Assembly: GCA_023437285.1 (NCBI GenBank)
Contig: JAEZGP010000520.1
Span: 1 to 8,266 of the forward strand
Origin: Actinomycetes bacterium
GTDB lineage: Bacteria > Actinomycetota > Actinomycetes > Mycobacteriales > Micromonosporaceae
Length of the DNA stretch: 8,266 nucleotides
Direction of reading: 5' to 3'
A model generated the notes under the pieces. It ran no database searches and was not told the DNA's origin. It saw only the letters and a list, made by a program, of their open reading frames with translations. A program made the position numbers and the translations under genes. Positions 6,827-8,266 of this stretch are shown here, in pieces. Every line of letters begins with the position of its first letter. The first letter of the stretch is position 1.

Positions 6827-6884
6827 GATCATCATGATCGGTTCAGGTTGCGTAGACCGGCATGAGTGTAGGCGGGCGCCCGCC
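6827..6884 (-). promoter_or_regulatory. tig upstream region: putative -10 box and two palindromes
   Basis: On the minus strand TACACT (6865-6870) fits a -10 box about 56 bp before the tig GTG, without a good -35. Immediately upstream is a perfect 14-bp palindrome GGCGGGCGCCCGCC (6871-6884), which fills most of the -10/-35 spacer. Near the ribosome binding site lies a second palindrome, GATCAT-C-ATGATC (6827-6839), in the presumed 5' untranslated region. Either could be an operator or RNA fold. None is identified with a known regulator. Confidence 0.35.
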
Positions 6885-7203
6885 CACCTCGCGCGGCGAC
6901 GCCCCCGCAGTGCCGGGCGCCGCGCACGGCGACCCGGGCGCCAGGGGACGGCCCGCCGACGATCCACGACGGCGAGGTCAGACTATCGCGACCACCCCGG
7001 TGCCCCGCGCGGTGTCCGCCGGATCGCCCATTCGCGCCGTTACGACGGTGTTCAAGATCGGCGCCATCGGGGCGCGGGTCGCCGGGCGTCGTCGAGCCCA
7101 GGCAAGGCTTTTCTCGCGGCAGACAGGCGTGCGAATGGCAGCTTGGCGGCCGATCGCTCCGCTCCTCGGCCGATCGCCTACAGGCCGCCCCGCCGGCTCG
7201 GCC
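6885..7203. other. intergenic stretch without a convincing gene
   Basis: Open frames exist on both strands here, as in any very GC-rich sequence, but they have no recognisable family and no supported start. The stretch contains two copies of CGGCCGATCGC (7147-7157 and 7167-7177, 20-bp period) and a loose inverted similarity between about 6987-7010 and 7063-7082. I treat it as non-coding, possibly regulatory or decayed. Confidence 0.4.
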
Positions 7204-7280
7204 CGCTCCAAGATCACTATTACGGGTACGGACACGTGGCCACGCCAGGCCCTGGTACCCAGAATAGCGATCATGAAGCA
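7204..7280 (-). repeat. long hairpin-forming inverted repeat, possible structured RNA
   Basis: Arms 7204-7229 and 7255-7280 are inverted copies around a 25-nt loop. The core 18 bp read GATCACTATTACGGGTAC on the plus strand and GATCGCTATTCTGGGTAC on the minus strand, 15 of 18 identical. As minus-strand RNA, 24 of 26 positions pair, including four G-U wobbles. As plus-strand RNA those four would be A-C clashes. The loop holds two more palindromes, CGTGGCCACG (7235-7244) and CCAGGCCCTGG (7245-7255). It lies about 145 bp downstream of tRNA-Pro and upstream of tig, both on the minus strand. It may be a small RNA, a processed or terminating structure, or a small palindromic mobile repeat. Confidence 0.6.
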
Positions 7281-7393
7281 CGGCGCCGCGTGGTTGTACC
7301 GCGGACAGCGATCAACGAGGGAAGGGCTGCGTCTCTGTCCCGCAACCGGCGATCACGCCACCCGGCGTCCCGATATGTAGGACAACACGCGGA

Positions 7394-7413
7394 GCGTCGC
7401 GGACGGTCGACGC
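7394..7413 (-). terminator. possible tRNA-Pro terminator hairpin
   Basis: GCGTCG (7394-7399) and CGACGC (7408-7413) form a 6-bp stem with an 8-nt loop, starting 12 nt past the tRNA-Pro 3' end on the minus strand. No U tract follows. Position and stem are suitable but the evidence is slight. Confidence 0.3.
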
Positions 7414-7425
7414 GCTGCGAACTTG

Positions 7426-7499
7426 TCGGGGTGGCGGGATTTGAACCCACGGCCCCTCGCTCCCAAAGCGAGTGCGCTACCAAGCTGCGCCACACCCCG
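7426..7499 (-). tRNA. tRNA-Pro (anticodon UGG)
   Basis: The minus strand folds into a full cloverleaf. The acceptor arms are CGGGGTG (7493-7499) and CACCCCG (7427-7433), with discriminator A at 7426. The anticodon stem CTCGC/GCGAG encloses the loop TTTGGGA with anticodon TGG at 7463-7465. The T arm carries GGTTCAAAT. The 3' CCA is not encoded. It is divergent from tRNA-Gly 122 bp away. A tRNA-Pro and tRNA-Gly pair near tig also occurs in mycobacteria, to my recollection, so the neighbourhood is probably ancestral. Confidence 0.96.
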
Positions 7500-7566
7500 T
7501 GGCCGGAAGAAGTGTACGGGTCGCCCCGCCCGGACCGCTTGTCGGATCCCACACCGTGCGTCCCGG

Positions 7567-7596
7567 TTCAGCCGACCGGCGCGCACCCGCTACTCT
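7567..7596 (+). promoter_or_regulatory. putative tRNA-Gly promoter
   Basis: TACTCT (7591-7596) fits the TAnnnT -10 pattern, with TTCAGC (7567-7572) 18 bp upstream as a moderate -35. Transcription would begin near 7603, about 20 nt before the mature tRNA 5' end. Confidence 0.5.
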
Positions 7597-7602
7597 TGAC
7601 CC

Positions 7603-7619
7603 GGCCCCCACGCGGGGCC
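7603..7619 (+). other. short hairpin just before the tRNA-Gly 5' end
   Basis: GGCCCC (7603-7608) and GGGGCC (7614-7619) make a 6-bp stem with a 5-nt loop, ending two bases before the tRNA. It would occupy nearly the whole 5' leader that RNase P removes, and could help keep the leader from mispairing with the tRNA. Confidence 0.45.
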
Positions 7620-7621
7620 AC

Positions 7622-7695
7622 GCGGGCGTAGCTCAATGGCAGAGTCTCAGTCTTCCAAACTGATGGTGCGGGTTCGATTCCCGTCGCCCGCTCCA
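7622..7695 (+). tRNA. tRNA-Gly (anticodon UCC), with encoded CCA
   Basis: The cloverleaf is complete. The acceptor is GCGGGCG (7622-7628) with CGCCCGC (7685-7691), discriminator T 7692 and encoded CCA 7693-7695. The D stem is GCTC/GAGT with one G-U pair. The anticodon stem TCAGT/ACTGA encloses the loop CTTCCAA with anticodon TCC at 7654-7656. The T arm GCGGG/CCCGT encloses TTCGATT. The recombinase gene begins 90 bp past its 3' end and reads toward it, so the 3' half of this gene is the likely bacterial attachment site. The gene stays intact, as expected when an element brings a copy of the 3' end. Confidence 0.96.
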
Positions 7696-7767
7696 GTTCT
7701 TCCGCCGCAGGTCAGAGCCCACATGAGGCTGACTAGCTGCTCAGCGAACATCGCTATCAACTCTCCC
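7669..7767. other. candidate attachment-site junction of an integrated element
   Basis: The T arm and acceptor end of tRNA-Gly (7669-7695) followed by a non-coding spacer up to the recombinase is where one element junction should fall. The spacer holds two short dyads: AGCGA-aca-TCGCT (7743-7755) and GCTGA/TCAGC (7728-7732 with 7741-7745). The core crossover sequence cannot be fixed without the other end of the element, which lies outside the window. Confidence 0.45.
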
Positions 7768-7789
7768 CGTGCCATTGGCGTGCCATTAG
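7768..7789. repeat. tandem 11-bp repeats, possible recombinase arm-type sites
   Basis: CGTGCCATTGG (7768-7778) is followed directly by CGTGCCATTAG (7779-7789), identical at 10 of 11 bases. On the minus strand the unit reads (C)YAATGGCACG. The recombinase stop codon lies in the second copy. In phage-type integration systems, short direct repeats between the core site and int are bound by the N-terminal arm-binding domain of the recombinase, and these fit that position. Confidence 0.5.
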
Positions 7790-8266
7790 CCGACCGGGAC
7801 CGGGACACCGGCAGCGCCGTCGTCCGGGTCGGCCTTCTTACCCTTGACGGACTTGCGGCGGGCAATCCGCTCGTCCATGCCTGCGGCGATCTCCCGGTCC
7901 CGCTCGCTCGTGGCGTGCTGGTAGATCAGCGCCGCCCGCATGCTCGCGTGCCCCATCCGGTGCATCAGCTCCCGCGTGCTGGCACCCGAGGCCGCCGCCA
8001 GGGTGTTGCCGGTGTGGCGCAGGTCGTGGAACGTGAAGTGCGCCGGTAGGCCGGCCTTGACGCGGGCCGCCGCCCAGCTCGTGGCGCGCAGGAAGTTCGA
8101 CGAGCGCAGCACGGCGCCCTTCTCCCCCGTGAACACCAGCGAGTCCGGGTCGGCGCCGGTGAATTCGCCCAGGTGCGCACGCAGTGCCGCCACGGCCGCC
8201 GCCGGCAGGGTGACCACCCGGGCGCTGGCCGCCGACTTGGGAGGACCGAACTCCATCCGCTTGCGA
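7786..8266 (-). CDS. tyrosine recombinase (integrase), C-terminal part, runs off the window
   Basis: The last 160 residues of a phage-type site-specific recombinase; the frame stays open to the right edge, so the true start and the N-terminal arm- and core-binding domains are outside. The catalytic half shows HDLRH (His and Arg of HxxR), then GH in RMGHASMRAALIY with the nucleophile Tyr in IYQHAT (codon at 7921-7923). The preceding PKSAASARVVTLP and the VFTGEKG hairpin, where the catalytic Lys usually lies, are also typical. The first catalytic Arg is off the window. The in-frame Met at 8256 is internal, not a start. The tail after the Tyr is basic, then acidic and Pro/Val-rich. It ends 90 bp from tRNA-Gly and reads toward it, the usual layout of actinomycete integrative plasmids and prophages. 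Confidence 0.93.
   Translation of the reverse strand, partial: RKRMEFGPPKSAASARVVTLPAAAVAALRAHLGEFTGADPDSLVFTGEKGAVLRSSNFLRATSWAAARVKAGLPAHFTFHDLRHTGNTLAAASGASTRELMHRMGHASMRAALIYQHATSERDREIAAGMDERIARRKSVKGKKADPDDGAAGVPVPVG

Noticed and set aside
6862..7380. Plus-strand 172-codon frame, and minus frames 6832-7281 and 6978-7274, in the tig/tRNA gap
   Set aside because: No family, no ribosome binding site and no consistent third-position bias; they cross the long hairpin. They are treated as non-coding.
5466..7631. Very long plus-strand open frame opposite tig and through the tRNA-Pro region
   Set aside because: It mirrors a clear tig gene and crosses tRNA-Pro antisense; its composition is the Arg/Gly/Leu/Val-rich pattern of GC-rich shadow frames.
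7271..7865. Short frames across the two tRNA genes, with peptides such as GVAQLGSALALGARGRGFKSRH and GDGNRTRTISLED
   Set aside because: These strings are well-known spurious translations of tRNA genes and are not proteins.
1..8266. CRISPR array, toxin-antitoxin pair, retron or other defence system
   Set aside because: No repeat-spacer pattern, no reverse transcriptase and no recognisable defence gene is present; all long genes are housekeeping or integration genes.

Overview
The window has very high GC, GTG and ATG starts, rRNA-type promoters with TAnnnT -10 boxes, two clpP genes in tandem, and protein sequences typical of Actinobacteria. The ClpX, ClpP and trigger factor sequences suggest Micromonosporaceae or a close relative. 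That family call comes from sequence familiarity, not a search.

Layout, left to right. Positions 1-550 hold no protein gene. They carry the minus-strand start of a ribosomal RNA operon whose 16S gene lies just off the left edge: a pre-16S leader with a boxA antitermination element and three tandem promoters. A small two-helix membrane protein (580-789, +) runs away from this region. It ends in a CTAG shared with the stop of a convergent nitrilase-superfamily amidohydrolase (786-1583, -). That gene follows, 22 nt downstream, an EamA/DMT-type ten-helix transporter (1606-2460, -), whose start looks leaderless.

Positions 2543-6809 are the protein quality-control block, all on the minus strand: tig (trigger factor), clpP1, clpP2 and clpX in transcription order. 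clpP1 and clpP2 are 12 nt apart and form an operon. Upstream of clpP1 is a close match to the ClgR operator (GTTCGC-N5-GCG) with a -10 box below it. A 12-bp perfect hairpin separates clpP2 from clpX, which seems to be its own transcription unit. Trigger factor catches nascent chains at the ribosome. ClpX unfolds tagged or damaged proteins and feeds them to the ClpP1P2 chamber.

Positions 6810-7425 are mostly non-coding but contain a striking long hairpin (7204-7280) whose imperfections are mostly G-U pairs only if transcribed from the minus strand. Then come two divergent tRNA genes, tRNA-Pro(UGG, -) and tRNA-Gly(UCC, +). Past the tRNA-Gly 3' end are two tandem 11-bp repeats, then the C-terminal catalytic part of a tyrosine recombinase that runs off the right edge. 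This is the classic left end of an element integrated at a tRNA gene.

The known blocks are well supported. The least explained items are the 7204-7280 hairpin and the small membrane protein beside the rRNA promoters. I see no clearly new multi-gene system inside the window; any novel cargo would lie to the right, inside the integrated element.
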